A stretch of 64,000 bases of DNA from Varroa destructor. Lineage: Eukaryota; Arthropoda; Arachnida; Mesostigmata; Varroidae. The position numbers and the translations under genes are program-made. Shown in pieces: positions 38,309 to 51,597 of the stretch. Where the stretch lies: assembly GCF_002443255.2 (NCBI RefSeq), contig NW_019211458.1, positions 28,734,485-28,798,484 on the forward strand. The letters run 5' to 3'. Within the stretch, counting starts at the first letter, position 1. Every line of letters begins with the position of its first letter. The notes below the pieces were generated by a model. That model worked only from the letters and a program-made list of their open reading frames with translations. It ran no database searches and had not been told where the DNA came from.

Positions 38309-39078
38309 GCATAGACATCTATTAGTGTTGGGAGGCACCCGCATGCATGAAGGCCTAACGGTGATAGTGGACGTAAAACCTGGAGACTAGAGGTTGGCTT
38401 CCCTTTTAACGGCACGTGCTGTGTCATGCCAACGATGAGACTAGCCGGCGAACCGGCCACAAATAACTGAAAAACGCTTCGGAGAACTATTATAGATAAG
38501 AATGATTTGGAGGCTACAATCGTCACTGAGCGGGCGTTATCGTTAACCGTTCTACCATGTCCTGTTGAGCACCATAGGTATCATAAGCATGCATTGAAGT
38601 GATAATGCACAGAGACTGATATTAGTTACATAATAAGACTATAGGCTAGAATGTAGTATAACGTTCGAGATTTTAATTCCAGTTCGATTGAACAACCGAG
38701 TGCCACGAGTTTCAGTGATTCGGCTCTATAGTTCTCAGTATTCCGATTTCAAATTTACTTTCAAATTCCTCATAGAGTTGAAGCTCCTGGTCTTTTTTTG
38801 AGACTTTGAAGTTTCAAACCATCTGATGGATTGGCTCAAAGCATTTCTTAGCAAATAACCTTTAAACTCCGTGTAAATGGTCAACATTGTAGGAGTGCCA
38901 GTCTAACGTTTGGGTACCCTTAAGGTCTGGTTCATATTTTTTTTTACATATTTTTTTATACATGAATCAGATTTATATAGGGCAGATATATATCTATCTA
39001 TCAACGGATACTGGGCTCTATGATACACATCTTGTCCATCGTATACACGCTGCCAATGCAAAAAACCGCGCAAAACAA

Positions 39079-39102
39079 GGATCTAACATAGGATCTAACA
39101 TA
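39079..39102. repeat. 12-bp tandem duplication
   Basis: GGATCTAACATA occurs twice in a row without change. Confidence 0.95.
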
Positions 39103-39149
39103 TATTCTGAATATTTTAGAGAAATAGACGCTTCCTATGTTATATCCTT

Positions 39150-39150
39150 G

Positions 39151-39178
<28 letters not shown>
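39150..39178. repeat. (TA)n microsatellite
   Basis: About 13 TA units; a 12-bp tandem duplication lies 50 bases upstream. Confidence 0.97.
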
Positions 39179-39182
<4 letters not shown>

Positions 39183-40445
39183 CGCTTCGTTCAACTAACT
39201 TAAAACTATTTCGACGTTCTACGAACTTTTTTAATACGAGATTCTGATCGGATGTGCGTCAAATATGTTTCCCGTTAATGCTGAACCAGTCATGATTTCC
39301 GGAGCGCCAGTTCGAATTCAGATTTAAACAGACACGAGGGACTTTTAGGAAAAAAACTTGAATACGTTTTCAGAAAACATAGCATATGCGTATAAATATC
39401 TAATTATTATTACACCTATTTTAGATTTTATTTAGGATTATTGATAAAATGGCGTTTATAGATATGGACAAAACGATGACGGAGTTCAGTATGACCAAGA
39501 GTGGAAGTAAACTTTTAAGCAAACTAATTGTAAAACGACATCTCTTTCCTTGAAGGCTATCGCGTATACTTAGAGAATGAATTCTACGCATGAGGTTTAT
39601 TTCGCGAAAGTGTACTAAACCTTTTCAACAAGGTGCAAATATATTTCGTATACTAGGCTTTTTGACAGCCGCGCAGGCACCAGACAGGCCGCTCTACAAA
39701 CGAAAAATTCTTTCTTCTGAACCGAACCCCAAAAGCCAGTTGACCTCGCAGACCCTAATTTAGGCTTGCCTATATCTGTACTTGTCAGGCAATTGTACTT
39801 ATTTTTCTTACGTGTTTAAAATAAAGGACTCGTGTCCTTTGTATCGTCTCGGCATTCGCTAAAGCTAGTTCTTTCGTTACCTTTTTCGCTTTCATTTAAT
39901 CAGCAGAAGCTCAACAAATTAGAGGTCCTAGGACAGAATGCAGAATACAGGAGCAAGTAGTTGTCTGAGTCAATGACTCGCGTTACTTCGCCATTACTTC
40001 GGCGCACATTGTTTCGTCGCGCTTATTCCTATTCATAGGAGCTGTAATGCGTAATATCAATAAATAAACTGTGAAAAGTAAATAAACTGACTATTATTAG
40101 TGAAGGTGTGATTTAACGGGTAGTCGGCGAATTGTCCTTTATATTAGAGCTAATCCATTCACGAGACATTCACGCAGTATCTCCCCCTCTTTACCGTTAT
40201 ATCTAACAACAACAGAAGCTATATAAAGTCTGCCTGGCCGAATCTAGTCCATGTACGCTATCTTTGATTAAGCAATAGCTTTCACTACGGCTTAACGCCT
40301 TTGCATTGTGCGCCAGTCAACTAGTTTATCAATGTCTGCGTACACATCGACTCTTTGTACCTGCATTCGCATCCAGTGCGCGCCAACTTAGGACGCATTA
40401 AAGTCCATCACCTTGTAGAGCAACCACAACTTGCTTTACCCCCTT

Positions 40446-40649
40446 CTAACCCCTCCCAGCGGTCCGTTCTCTTCGGCCTAGCCTTTCGTCGTCTTCTCTC
40501 CGAAAGGAACTATGGCACTTCTCCCCAATTTTCGTACCAGCAGATTCTGAAAGACGTTCTTTATGGCTTGCGTAACATACGAGTGTTGCCTCCTGCCACT
40601 TCGCCATAACAGCCAGCAGCTTGAACCGCTCGCGCAGCGATGCGGCCAT
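40446..40649 (-). CDS. Possible small basic protein, 67 residues
   Basis: ATG in a good context (CTCACATGG) opens MAASLRERFKLLAVMAKWQE, a likely amphipathic helix, followed by a charged C-terminal half (FRREDDERLGRRERTAGRG). A plus-strand frame (40355-40609) overlaps it, and a TATATAAAG box lies upstream of that one at 40220. No family recognised. Confidence 0.2.
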   Translation of the reverse strand: MAASLRERFKLLAVMAKWQEATLVCYASHKERLSESAGTKIGEKCHSSFRREDDERLGRRERTAGRG

Positions 40650-42682
40650 GTGAGAAGGAGCATTGAGTAGTTCTCGCGTTCATTGTTGTCACAATGGATT
40701 GGTCGCGCAGATTATGACAACAATGCTACAACAATAATGCGAAGACATCGATCGACGACGGCGACACTGGTGAAGCCAGGAAGAGTACGGCTCTACTACG
40801 TTTAAAGCAGCTGAGGGCTCTTTTAGGGCTAGACGGGGAAGGGGTGGCATGGTAAACGGCAATCCACAACAGAGAACAGCGATGAGAAGAGATTAGGCGA
40901 TTTAGTTCAAGGGGAATATTGAAGACCATTTGAGCAAATGACCACCTGAATGAGTTAGGAGTCGTGATTGTTCTGAAAGAAGGGTCGATTTCAGTTTGTT
41001 GAGGCCTTGTGCCAGGAAATGGTAAAGGTATTGGAAAATGCGGACCGCTTGGTCAGGGATACGTAAGTAGTCTTTCCTTTTTGAATTTATATTTGAGAGT
41101 TAGCACTTCTAAGTTTTAGTCGTGTGGTACTTCTATACTTATTAAGTGGATGTCATCAGGGTTAGCTTAGTTGTATTGTGATGGACCATATTTTCTAGAG
41201 TGATCGCTTCTTCGCTTGAAGTATTATTTTTTAATCCTTAATAAATTCGTATATTGGAAACAACTGTTACTTTGATGCGTGAAGTCTTTTGATATGTCTG
41301 TGCGAGATTGAAAGCAATAATCAAATGAATTGTATATGGGGTATATCGCGTTAAGATGTATTGTTCGGTCAGTGTTGAAACTGTGAACTCGTTCAAAAAC
41401 AAAGAAGGCTACATAAACGCAAACGGCTTTAACTGGCAGATAGACCCATATTGTAATTATACACAAATGACGTCCCAAGGCACGGACACACTCACACTTA
41501 CATTTCAATCGTGGGTTATTATAACTCTTCTATAACTATAACAACAGTAACTCTTCAATCGTCTCCGCGCAGCTTAGGCTAAGCATGTATATATAACCAT
41601 AACAAATTCAGAGTATATAATCTATATAGCATTTTGAAGCACCGCCTGGCGGGTAAATCACTGCACTTACAATTCGAAAAATTTAGTAATATATCAACTA
41701 GTTACATAATTTATTTCATCGATACCATTATAAGATCCACGCAATTGTGAAGTACACAGATACACAAACACCCACATATAAATAGTCATGCCAAGACGCA
41801 AGCTATATCATCTTATATGAATATATGGCTATCGTCACTCGGTAACGAAAACACGCTACCTGAGAGACACTCGCCGCTTTACACCTATGCACACTCAGGC
41901 TGACTAACTTCATTGTCTATTTCTTGGACATCACTCATATTGCGTAGTACGGACAATGTTTAATCTAAAATAACTTGAAAGGACTTGCTAGGTTTAAACG
42001 CAGGCTCTGAGCACGAATTTGTTGTCACTAAGTCGGCCTATTTAAACCTATTGGTCGGTCCCGTGACCAGATTGCAGCTGCCATTGTTATTATACTTTCC
42101 TTTTCTTGGTGTAGTTTTCCCATCATTCCTATTCATTGCTCGGATCGTTGGTTTACTTTGCTGCATTATCCTATTATTTCATTTTAGTAGTTCTGTCATA
42201 TGTGTAGAATTTCTTTTACCTGTTTGTGGTACCTTAATTTAGATATTCCACTACTGTGTCTTAGACGACCTGTAACCCTATAGTAGGTGATCCGTCGTCA
42301 GTCTAATTTTGCGGGCGTCCTTTGTAATTAGGCCGTCACTGTGCTATAAATCGCCTGTTGGTTCTTTCTGCTGATTTAAAAAAAACTGGCATCGCCATGT
42401 TAATGTCCAGCTCGAGCAATCTAGCAAGTAAGCAGTCTAAATACACCACATTTTTACTTTTTTTTAATAAAAATCGGCCGAGTTTTTTTCCTACAAAAGT
42501 TGTTGCGAGAAACGTGGAAAATTGTATTCCCTTCGGAAATCCAAATTAGCGTCTATTGTGCTAAAATCAAGGAAATCAGCTTATTGCTTATAGTTTCAAA
42601 TGGTGCATTCATTTTTAACTGCTGTTGAAAAAATTATTAAAAAAGGTTCTATGAAAGTCGATATAAGTATTCTTAATATATA

Positions 42683-42782
42683 NNNNNNNNNNNNNNNNNN
42701 NNNNNNNNNNNNNNNNNNNNNNNNNNNNNNNNNNNNNNNNNNNNNNNNNNNNNNNNNNNNNNNNNNNNNNNNNNNNNNNNNN
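42683..42782. other. Assembly gap of exactly 100 N in a TA repeat
   Basis: The run is 100 N, the customary length for a gap of unknown size. It is flanked by TTAATATATA on the left and TATATATACA on the right, so a TA repeat probably broke the assembly. Confidence 0.98.
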
Positions 42783-43447
42783 TATATATACATCTAACCT
42801 AGTATTTTTCATAAGCTCACATCGAACTTTACGCTATTGAAAACCTATGTTTAATTTAAAAAAGTAACTTTTCTCGAGGTATCGGTTGCTTTAATCAGGC
42901 ACGGACATTGTTATACAAAAAATTTTTCGCACCAAATTTTTTCTCTGCCGATCATTGGTCCAGATTAAGTATTGAATCTTTTCGAAGTAGGGCAACACTT
43001 TACTTGGTTCCCACTGCTCCTAGCAGATCAGCTTGTAGGTAGGAGCCTGCTTCGTGATCCGTTTAGAGAGAAGGTTAGATATCCGATCTATCATTTCGGC
43101 GTCGTCGTTGCTTTTTTGCCTTCCATTTGGTCAGACACAGGCCTGCCGAAAGCTTCTTCATCAAAGAAAATGAACTCTCAGTAGTAGTTGTACTTTCCCA
43201 AACATGAAGTAGCAGCAGCGGATCTTGTCACTATAGGCGCCGTTGGACTACCACCACTTCACAAACCTCAGGGGTCCACTCGGAGGCCGACAAGAAAGGC
43301 CAGTGGGACAAGCTCCATGATCCCTTGGGCCCTCGAATAGAGCCCGTTAGAATAGACGAGTAGAAAACCTTATTGCTTGGATCTTGTCCTGTTCATAATA
43401 CAAGTACGTAGTATGACCACCACCAAGAATCTGCAGCTTAGGGGGAC

Positions 43448-43918
43448 TGGCCCGGTGTGACTGGCTGCATGGTGGCGGCACAGCACTTGGTCGAGGATAT
43501 GCAATCCCAATCACAAAGTAGCCCCGTATCTGCTTCCGTCCAAGGCGAACAACGAGGAAGAAGAGGCCGGAGCACCGCGACTCCGTCGACTCCTCACGGA
43601 CACGAGACTACATAAAACACAGGACACTCAATGTGCTTGTACTGGCAGGCCGCTGCAGCCGTTACCATGACCACTCGCATTACAGTTAAGAAGCTCGGTT
43701 TCCCCCAAAACGAATCTCAGGAGCGGGAAGGAGGCTATGGAAATGCCGAAATGCGAGAACATAAGTGGCCCCCTCTAACCCCCGCCGGGTTGTCGGTTGC
43801 TTCAGGGGGCGGGTGCAGAAACCACTTTGTCGTGTTCTGTCTAGCTGTTCAGGGTAGCCGAACTAGGTTTGCGCAGAGAGCATCACGGAAATATGTGTCG
43901 ATGATAGTGATATGGTAA
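43448..43918 (+). CDS. 157-codon frame interrupted by one TAA, unrecognised
   Basis: One plus-strand frame is open from 43448 to 43918 apart from TAA at 43613-43615. Part 1 has ATG at 43469 and reads MVAAQHLVEDMQSQSQSSPV, then a basic GRRGRS and Thr/Pro/His end. Part 2 has ATG at 43631 and reads TRITVKKLGFPQNESQEREG and a Gly/Arg-rich remainder. A minus-strand frame of 86 codons overlaps part 1, so strand is unsure. No family recognised. Confidence 0.2.
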
Positions 43919-44114
43919 GAAATGGGTCGCACTGCGATCGTCAAGAAAAAAGTGTGAAGAGTAACCTGAAGTGCTGAGCTAAGGATAACTATAAGCCCAA
44001 GGCGGTGACTGCTATTAATTGACGAGGCCGCTGACTGAAAAATTGGGCAACTGAAGCGTAGTTCTGCCTGCACTGTCGTAAACTTGCTGATTATAAACGA
44101 TGCCCAATTCAATA

Positions 44115-45660
44115 AGGCCCTTGGGTTTGTATATTAGGGTGAAGTATATTTGAATTGAATTCGAATTGGGTTGATGTTCAAAGTTCCTTATATATACACG
44201 TATTTGTACTGCAGAAGATACGTTGGCCGAAGTCTAAATACTAGTTGACTTCCCTTGCGTACTATGCGATATAGAAGAGTATGTGGTAGACAGAGTTATA
44301 TATTGCCTATATACAGCTCTAGATGTCTTGTTAGGATTTGCTTATATTGTGTGTAGCAAGCTGAATAATGATAAAAAAAAAAAAGAAAGAAAAAGAAAAA
44401 CTCGTCTGATTTAACCGGAGAGAGAAAGCTTTTGAGATTTAATTACAGATTTGGTCGTTGTGAAAACCAGAAATTACTTTTTGTCCCACGAAATACATAC
44501 AAATCAAAACTAGAGCCAGTAGCTAATCATCAACAGGAACACCGGATATCTATCTTTGTTGAACTCTATTAATTGGGTAATATTTACCTAGATTTACGCT
44601 GACGTCACCACGATCATGCGGACTCAAAACACGTAATTATTATCAGCATAAACGACTCGTGTTGTCGCCCAACTTTTTTGCTCGTCAGTTCCTACATAGT
44701 TTATGGAATATGCAGTGTCCGATAATTTTACTATTAGGCGTTAAATGTCTATTACTTTGCTGTTCAATGCCGTTTAATATGCTATGCTTCTCTCTAACGA
44801 TATCGGCCTGATATCGCGGGGGGTCGAAGCGAGGGCCTCTGTCGCTTAGCGAAAGACTACTTCACTAAGGAGAAAAGACGTCTCGCAGATCTATGGCGAA
44901 AAGACGAAACCAGCAACATGAAAAAGGTTTGCTCAGCTGCAGACCTACTGAAGTAGATCACTAACTCGAGGATGTTGTCTCGCCAAGGTTAAAGGAGGAG
45001 CAAAAAAAGTATATATGAAGACGACACCGAGCTAGAGACAAATCAGCCATAGAAGCCAGTTCTGGTATTGGTTATCTGAGACGCTCTTACCTGTTTCTGA
45101 GCGTTGTCTATTCGTACGTTGTGTGTTTGGCTTAAGATTATAATGAGGGTTCTACCTTACTGAAATTAACGTCACCATGAGTAATACGGCTATCGACAAT
45201 ACCGTTAGCAAAGGCGTAATTTTGCAGAGCGACATTGAGTAACAATCCAATTCATTCATATATGGCACATTGCCTTAATCACAGTTTTGAGTCCTGTAAT
45301 CAAACTTAAGTGCGATGGCATAAGACACGTACGCACGATGCAGTTTTCATTTTATACTACTCATATTCGTATGTATTTCACGAAGGTCGGAGCAACTACA
45401 TTGTCATCCTGTTACAAATTCTTAGCTCCTACAACGTAGTGGGTGTTGCAAACCGCATAGGGAAGAACATATGCGTTTAAAGGATATTACCATTTGTTTT
45501 TATTCTTACATAGGGCCTTGATACGATCAGTTAAATTTAGCGAATTATAGAAGACCTGCATAGTGTGCCCGCTATGCGACGGCTCATTGATTGTGACCTT
45601 TTTTAACTTAAACGATTAGTAGCTATTATGAGACCATTAAAAAGACAAAGCTTTGTTGAG
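44115..45660. other. No supportable gene
   Basis: AT-rich with a small GC-rich patch at 44810-44860; no frame above 60 codons. Confidence 0.6.
44373..44401 (+). repeat. A/G purine tract
   Basis: A run of A followed by GAAA and GAAAAA units; low-complexity sequence. Confidence 0.9.
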
Positions 45661-45679
45661 TTGAGGTCTTGTCGAGGAT

Positions 45680-45889
45680 TTGTCTGATCCACATCAGCTC
45701 CTCATCCGACATCTACAAATTCTGATCGCGCCAAGTGTATTAATCACCGCAGACCCACTGAATCGGTCACATCTGCAATTTACATTTGTTTTGCACCAAA
45801 TTGTCCTCCGGATGAAAGATGTTTCATTACGTTTTCGACGCGTACCAGTAAATCAGTATCTGAGGAAAAAAGAAGGTCCGCACGGCTAA
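45680..45889 (+). CDS. Possible exon, two overlapping frames
   Basis: Two plus-strand frames are open together here. The alternative one, entered at a weak acceptor (CCACATCAG, 45698), reads HPTSTNSDRAKCINHRRPTE, then FAPNCPPDERCFITFSTRTS and a basic end. The listed one has ILIAPSVLITADPLNRSH. I cannot choose between them. Confidence 0.12.
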   Translation: MSDPHQLLIRHLQILIAPSVLITADPLNRSHLQFTFVLHQIVLRMKDVSLRFRRVPVNQYLRKKEGPHG

Positions 45890-46267
45890 AATCATAAGAG
45901 GACTACACAAAATAGGCAGATGGCCTTTTGAACGGCATTTGACTCTGCAGAAATATACGTTCGAGTTTTTCTAAGACTGATGCGCGGAAACCGGCCAATA
46001 GATTAGACTGGCCAGCGAATCAATCACAGAAGCTAACCAGCATCAACTAAGACACCACAAAAGATCCGACAGACATCGAGTGGACTTCAGATAGCTTTAA
46101 CAAAGGGTCCTCAAGAGTCGATAGTACTCAGTTCTCTCCGCATCAGACCCTTGACCCTCAGTGGATCTCTTAGGGTACATTTTAGGGAGATTGGTGGCCA
46201 CCGGTACCGGTCAGTAGCAGTAGTGATCGCTCTCCGCGAAACGTCTTCTAGCGATCTCTTCTGAACA

Positions 46268-46568
46268 ATGTTCTCAATGGATCTTCTTCACGGCGAGCGA
46301 ACGGTCGCAACGAAGATCAAGATCGCCGTTTTGTTGCGCATCCGTCATGCTAGTTCTGTTCGTATGGGCGCCGTTAAAGCCAGAGAATGCGACCATGGCG
46401 ATGATAAAAACCATCGTCTCTCACCAAGTTAGTGCGGCACTCCAAACTAACCCCTCCTGCACGTCGACCGATACTTTTGTCGAATATGTGCCTTGTAATA
46501 GCTTCTTCCTATTTACAACATTATATAGGGCACAAGTCTGTCCTAGCTTTAGAGTAAGAGATGATTGA
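46268..46568 (+). CDS. Possible exon, two overlapping frames
   Basis: ATG at 46268 opens a 54-codon frame (MFSMDLLHGERTVATKIKIA, end DDKNHRLSPS). A second frame from 46347 (LVLFVWAPLKPENATMAMIK) runs to TGA at 46568 and could leave at AGA|GTAAGA (46553). They overlap in a locally GC-rich stretch. No family recognised. Confidence 0.15.
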
Positions 46569-48423
46569 CATTTTGAGTGTACATGCCAAGCTTCTCGATC
46601 TTTTGGCGTTGCCCTCGAAAAGTTGAGATGGCCGAAAGCAAAACAGGACTACGTCTTGTTCGTCTTTCTGATCGGTGTGTTGCGTTAAAGCTGTGAGAGG
46701 CTTTTCTTATAGTCACTCTGGTATTAGCGGCATACTTCACTTGGTCCATTTGGTATTGTAGGTGAAAACTTGGTCGGACCGGACAATGAAAACCACTCAA
46801 ATCACTATTTGATTGGTGTCTATCGTTAGGTGTAAGACTACATGCTATTTTAACAAAACACAGCTTCGATATAAAAGTACATATAACTTCTTGAAGATTT
46901 CGTTTGAAGCAGCGAAGTATGTAAATGAGGCTGTGCAATATTCAGCTTTACTTGATTCATTGTAGTGAAGATGAATACTTGTTTGTTGAGGTGTGCTTGA
47001 TTGGCTAAACATAATTGATAATAATACTGATGTTCAACCAAAGTTACCGAAATAAACAATAGTGTATCAGCGTTGAATGGATATGAGCATGACGTATGAG
47101 CCTATGGAAACGTCGTCGCACGTGTGATTTGATGAAAAGCTACTGATACTGCAATGATAACTGTTGCAAATAGGGGCTAAGATTATTTTGTCTAATGGTA
47201 TTTGTATTTATTAGGTATTTTATGCGCATCAGCCATTTTACCTGTTGTAACAGGGTAAGCTTTAAGTTTCATCGATTTGAACATTTTTCAATAAATAAAG
47301 ACTAAATGCAATATGAACTCATCGCTATGCTTGACATTTCGCTAAAGAACTTTTCAAACGTCCAAGTTCTCAGCATGATTGAAGTTTTTTTCGTTTTATG
47401 TACATACATTTATTAAATAGAATTGTAACTGAAATCTAGTAACTCCCCTTTGAAAAACCATAATATGTATTTTTCACTATTTTTTTTTCAATTTCACTAT
47501 GCGTTAGCCTTTTACGTTCGTAGCAAGCCGATTCATACCTCATGAGTTCTAATTAATCTTCGATACACGACACTTATAAATTTACGCCCACTGTTTAAGT
47601 ACGGCACAACGCAACACATTAGTTATGGGCCTTTGCCTTTTAAGATGTAAGAACAAATTTGGCCATCGTAGAAATTTGCCCTCGACGGACTCCACCGTAT
47701 TAAAACAGCCAAGTATAACACGCCTAGAAAACAACTTCATCGTCAGCATAATTCTGTCTGTTTTTTGTTAGCGAGCACAGGGCTCGCTGTCCTTCATCCC
47801 CCTCTTTAGAAATTTAAGGCAGACGTATTTTTACCCTTCAAGTTGTTGTCATGACAGTGCCGACCTTTACATGAAACCCCAACCTATTGCGAGAACTCGT
47901 TAGGCTGCAATAGATCTCCATAATACATAGATTAAGTTATCGATTAATGCGTCTTTGTCTTAGATTTCTGGAGGACATGGAGTATATTTTAGCATCAATT
48001 ACATATTGATAACTACATTTGTGATATGCGTGGCCCTTTAAATTAGGCAGGCAATAGCAAACAACAAGCTAGCGTATGGAGCAAATGAATCAACATCTTC
48101 TGAATTCCGGGTTGGGTCGATTGGTGTTGCCAAGCAATGTTATAGCCACGGCCATTTACACTCGGGCTTCAGGTCAAGGGCTTCAGGCAAAAAATATTGA
48201 CATTAAAAACGCGTTTTTAAATTTTTCAGAAAAACAAATCGTCGGGTCGAGTAGCATGTATTTGTGTAGCCATGGCCGTTTGTTGGGGTAAAGAATTCTA
48301 GGTAGGTTAACGTACGGGATTGATCGAAATTTGGTGATGTTCGTCTGATGGTCAATTGGGGCAAAAAAATCGCATAGGAATCTACTGGTCTCAATTAAGG
48401 TCAAAATCCGAGATCAAAACCTC

Positions 48424-48450
48424 CCGTAGATAGAAGGCCGTAGATAGAAG
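48424..48450. repeat. 14-bp tandem duplication
   Basis: CCGTAGATAGAAG is repeated after one base. Confidence 0.95.
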
Positions 48451-51001
48451 AATTAGCAGAATTGGCGTTGCTATGCGTCAATTGTTCAATCCACACGCCT
48501 ACGAAAAACAAACCTTGTGTTTTACAATAGTCATTAAGGCTCCAACAATCATTGCCCTATTTGTGGACCGTTGTATATACTTTTGTCACTATTAGACTGT
48601 TACGTTAAAAGGATATTGCTTATCAATCATCAAACAATCGCTCTTATCTTTTAGAAACATATGTCAAGACTATGATTGATTTAGAAAGCGTAAGTGACTT
48701 GATTAGTTTACTTAGCTAAGTACGAAATTAAAAAAATAGAGTAATCTTTGAACGAATGAATAATTTTACATACCAAATTAAATACCTGTAAAATTCAAGC
48801 AATTTTTGCTGTTGTAAGTTTTTTTTTATCTCCGTATGAACAAAGTTTCCCTCCGAGCGTACTCGTTTTTATAAATGCACGCTATAGAACCTGATTCGTA
48901 AGAGGGGCGAGTCACCACGCGGGCCATTAAACTTTATAGCTAAGTGCCAAAGTGGAAATTACCAATGCTGAAAACATATGACTCTTTGTTTAGCACTTCA
49001 CCTAAAACTGAAGTATAACAAATAAGTGTCTGATTATGAATGTCCAAAGATTTTAAATTATATTTTATAATACTTTTTTTTTTATTTTTTTTGAAAATAA
49101 TTTCATTTCGATAACGTTGTTCTATTTTCTACCTCTGTGTGGTATCCTAAAAGACTGAAGGGTCAAACCAGGTCAGTAAATAATAAGCGTTACACAACAG
49201 GATCACTGTAGTACCAATCGATGCAAACGTTTTTGAGGATAAGAGCACCATGAAATAAACTAATCTGTTATTATCTTCACATAAAACTAGAGTTGTGTGT
49301 ATAACTAGAGTGTGTACCGGTCTGCATTCATACGTAAAACCAGCATCGAACCTTAGATCGAATTCCTAGTGAAATTTACAAACTCATAGCGTTCGCGTCT
49401 GTTAAATTGAATGTAGGCTCGTGTTCTAAGAATAGTAACGGCAATATATTATGTGCTCAGTGTTATTTATCTGTGTAGACTTGCCGTTGTCAGTCGTCGA
49501 TAAAAGTTTTTTCTAAAACGTATCGATTCTATCCCTCGTTAAGGACAAGACCTGCTCCCATTGTCAGGTTTAACTGAATTGTAACGATTTTGCCCATTCC
49601 GATAAAATAAGGCCTAGCCTTCAGTTGCAATTAACTACAGTAGACAAAGCAAAAGTAATTTTTTAAGCCGTTCGAGCCGTCGGAGCCTGCTCAGTGCAGT
49701 AATGTCGCTGTACAATAGGTCACAAAAGTAGGCACACAGATACTTTATAAGACCGACACATGTCATTCGGTTTTGACGAACGACGTTCACTGGTCCTCGT
49801 GATGTGAGTCAGTCCTAACGAAGGTCACATAATTGTATACTTAAGAAATACATTACAAAATGACACCGTACTTAGGTATGACGCGAGAAATCATAAACAA
49901 AGCTCCCGTAGTTTCTTATGCAGCCTACAAAAAAAAAGGGCGGCGGATACAAAAAAGACTAAGCATGAGACATCCTTGCAAGTTTGCTAAAATATCTTAA
50001 TAATATCTCATGTTTAAATCCCGTCTTTCTAATACTCGACCAAAAAAACATAAAACTTTGTGCGTGTTCAGCCTTTGCGTTGATGACGTTATCGTCCCCT
50101 CGCTCCGACAAGCATGCGTCCAGTATGTAATATTAGGGAGAAATTTAGTCTTACGGTACGCGTTATTCAGTTAGCATATATACGATATGGTCATATACAA
50201 GCAAACTTTATATTCACACGCTGCTTATGGTACGTGCATAAATGAATCTTAGTTACCTTAGTTATCTATTTAGAAGTTAACTTTACACTATATATAAAGT
50301 ATTTACCTATAGAAAACGTAATTGTACTCGTGCAATAATTTAACGACCACTTCTCGAACAAAACCTGTTGCTAACTCCAGGTTATCACGTTAGCATAGCC
50401 ACATAGTGGTTTAGTATAGCCATTTGCTTTCATTGGCAAGTGGTATAATTGCAGTATTTACAATTATTATTGCATTAACTGCAATAGAAATCAGTTAAGG
50501 GTCTGTCTTAAAGGCCTCAATAAATAAGTCCTAGGTTATAATGGACTAATACACGACTAGAAGCAATTATATCCTGATTATCCGCTCTATGCCGCTTGTG
50601 ACTGAAAGTTGTTGGGACATCGAGTTAATCCTAAACGCATCGAGCAGCCCGTTATGGTTGTGTATGTTATTTTTTCTTTAAAGTATTTGCGATTAACAAA
50701 ATATATAGATCCATACTGAAACCTGCAAGAATCAGTGTCCGATCGTTTATTAGACTTGCCTGTCGTACTCCAAGTTCTTATAGATATCAGCCCGAGACGA
50801 ATACTCAGCGGGTGAATGTCTACTTGTTATTCAAAAACACAGATCAATAACGTACAAGTGATCGCTATCGCTAGCTCGGCTGTTTCATTTTGAACTACTC
50901 AGGAAATTATCTGGACCCCAGCTATAGTCAGAATACTGCGACAGGAGATGTCGATGGAGGAGATGCGAATAGTTGCCACTATTAGCATGCTTTATGACAC
51001 G

Positions 51002-51054
51002 TGGCGCCCTCATCGGTCGAAAGCAAAGACTCTCCTTTCAACACGAGGGCGCCA
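51002..51054. promoter_or_regulatory. Inverted pair of CTCF-like cores
   Basis: TGGCGCCCTC (51002-51011) and GAGGGCGCCA (51045-51054) are exact reverse complements separated by 33 bases. GAGGGCGCC resembles the core of the CTCF motif (AGRGGGCGCY); flanking bases match only partly, better at the right copy. It stands out as GC-rich in an AT-rich region. Alternative: stem of an unknown structured RNA. Confidence 0.3.
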
Positions 51055-51597
51055 GGACTATATTATTAAATTTTCACGCTATATATCAGAGTCGACCACA
51101 ACATCCTTTCAACATAAGTGATACAGTCTACTCTATTAAGTAAAATAATCATTGACAGGTTTTTGCGTTCGAAACCTGTCCTGTGGCTTTTCATATTCAA
51201 CAATTGCCTATATTATACAACGCGGTAAGAAGATTATTATAGACACTTTAAGCAGTAGCTTAGTTAAATGTCGAATTTGTCATGAAGTTCATGAAGATAC
51301 AATACAAGTGTATTCGAACCTATCCTTTTGATTGATTCGATTAGACAGATACCTAAGTTTCTCGTTTTTTTTCTAACTGAGACACCAACGCACAGACCGT
51401 TTGTTTTGGTCTGCAAAAACCGATGTATTTGTGTTTATCCCAAAGCTGAGAGATTTCATGTTCAGGGAAATAAGTAACCTTATAATTGGTGTCTCAATTC
51501 TTGCGACCATTTTAGCTGCCGTTAAACTGTTGGCTTCTTCCAGCACTAGCGAAACCTATCGATTGCCAGTTTCACTCATAAGTCGCCTTGCTTCAAT

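Larger units (their letters stand above)
38530..40340. other. No supportable gene
   Basis: AT-rich; only a frame over the TA repeat. CTATATAAAG at 40219-40228 is a TATA-like box on the plus strand. Confidence 0.6.
47060..51400. other. Long stretch without a supportable gene
   Basis: More than 4 kb, AT-rich, with only the short overlapping frames at 48076-48404. Contains the CTCF-like inverted pair at 51.0 kb. Confidence 0.6.

Noticed and set aside
42596..42812. Frames spanning the N run
   Set aside because: More than half of each is undetermined sequence.
48076..48291. Copia-type reverse transcriptase motif (IDIKNAFLN)
   Set aside because: Only nine residues resemble the family; the expected sequence before and after, including the catalytic motif, is absent.
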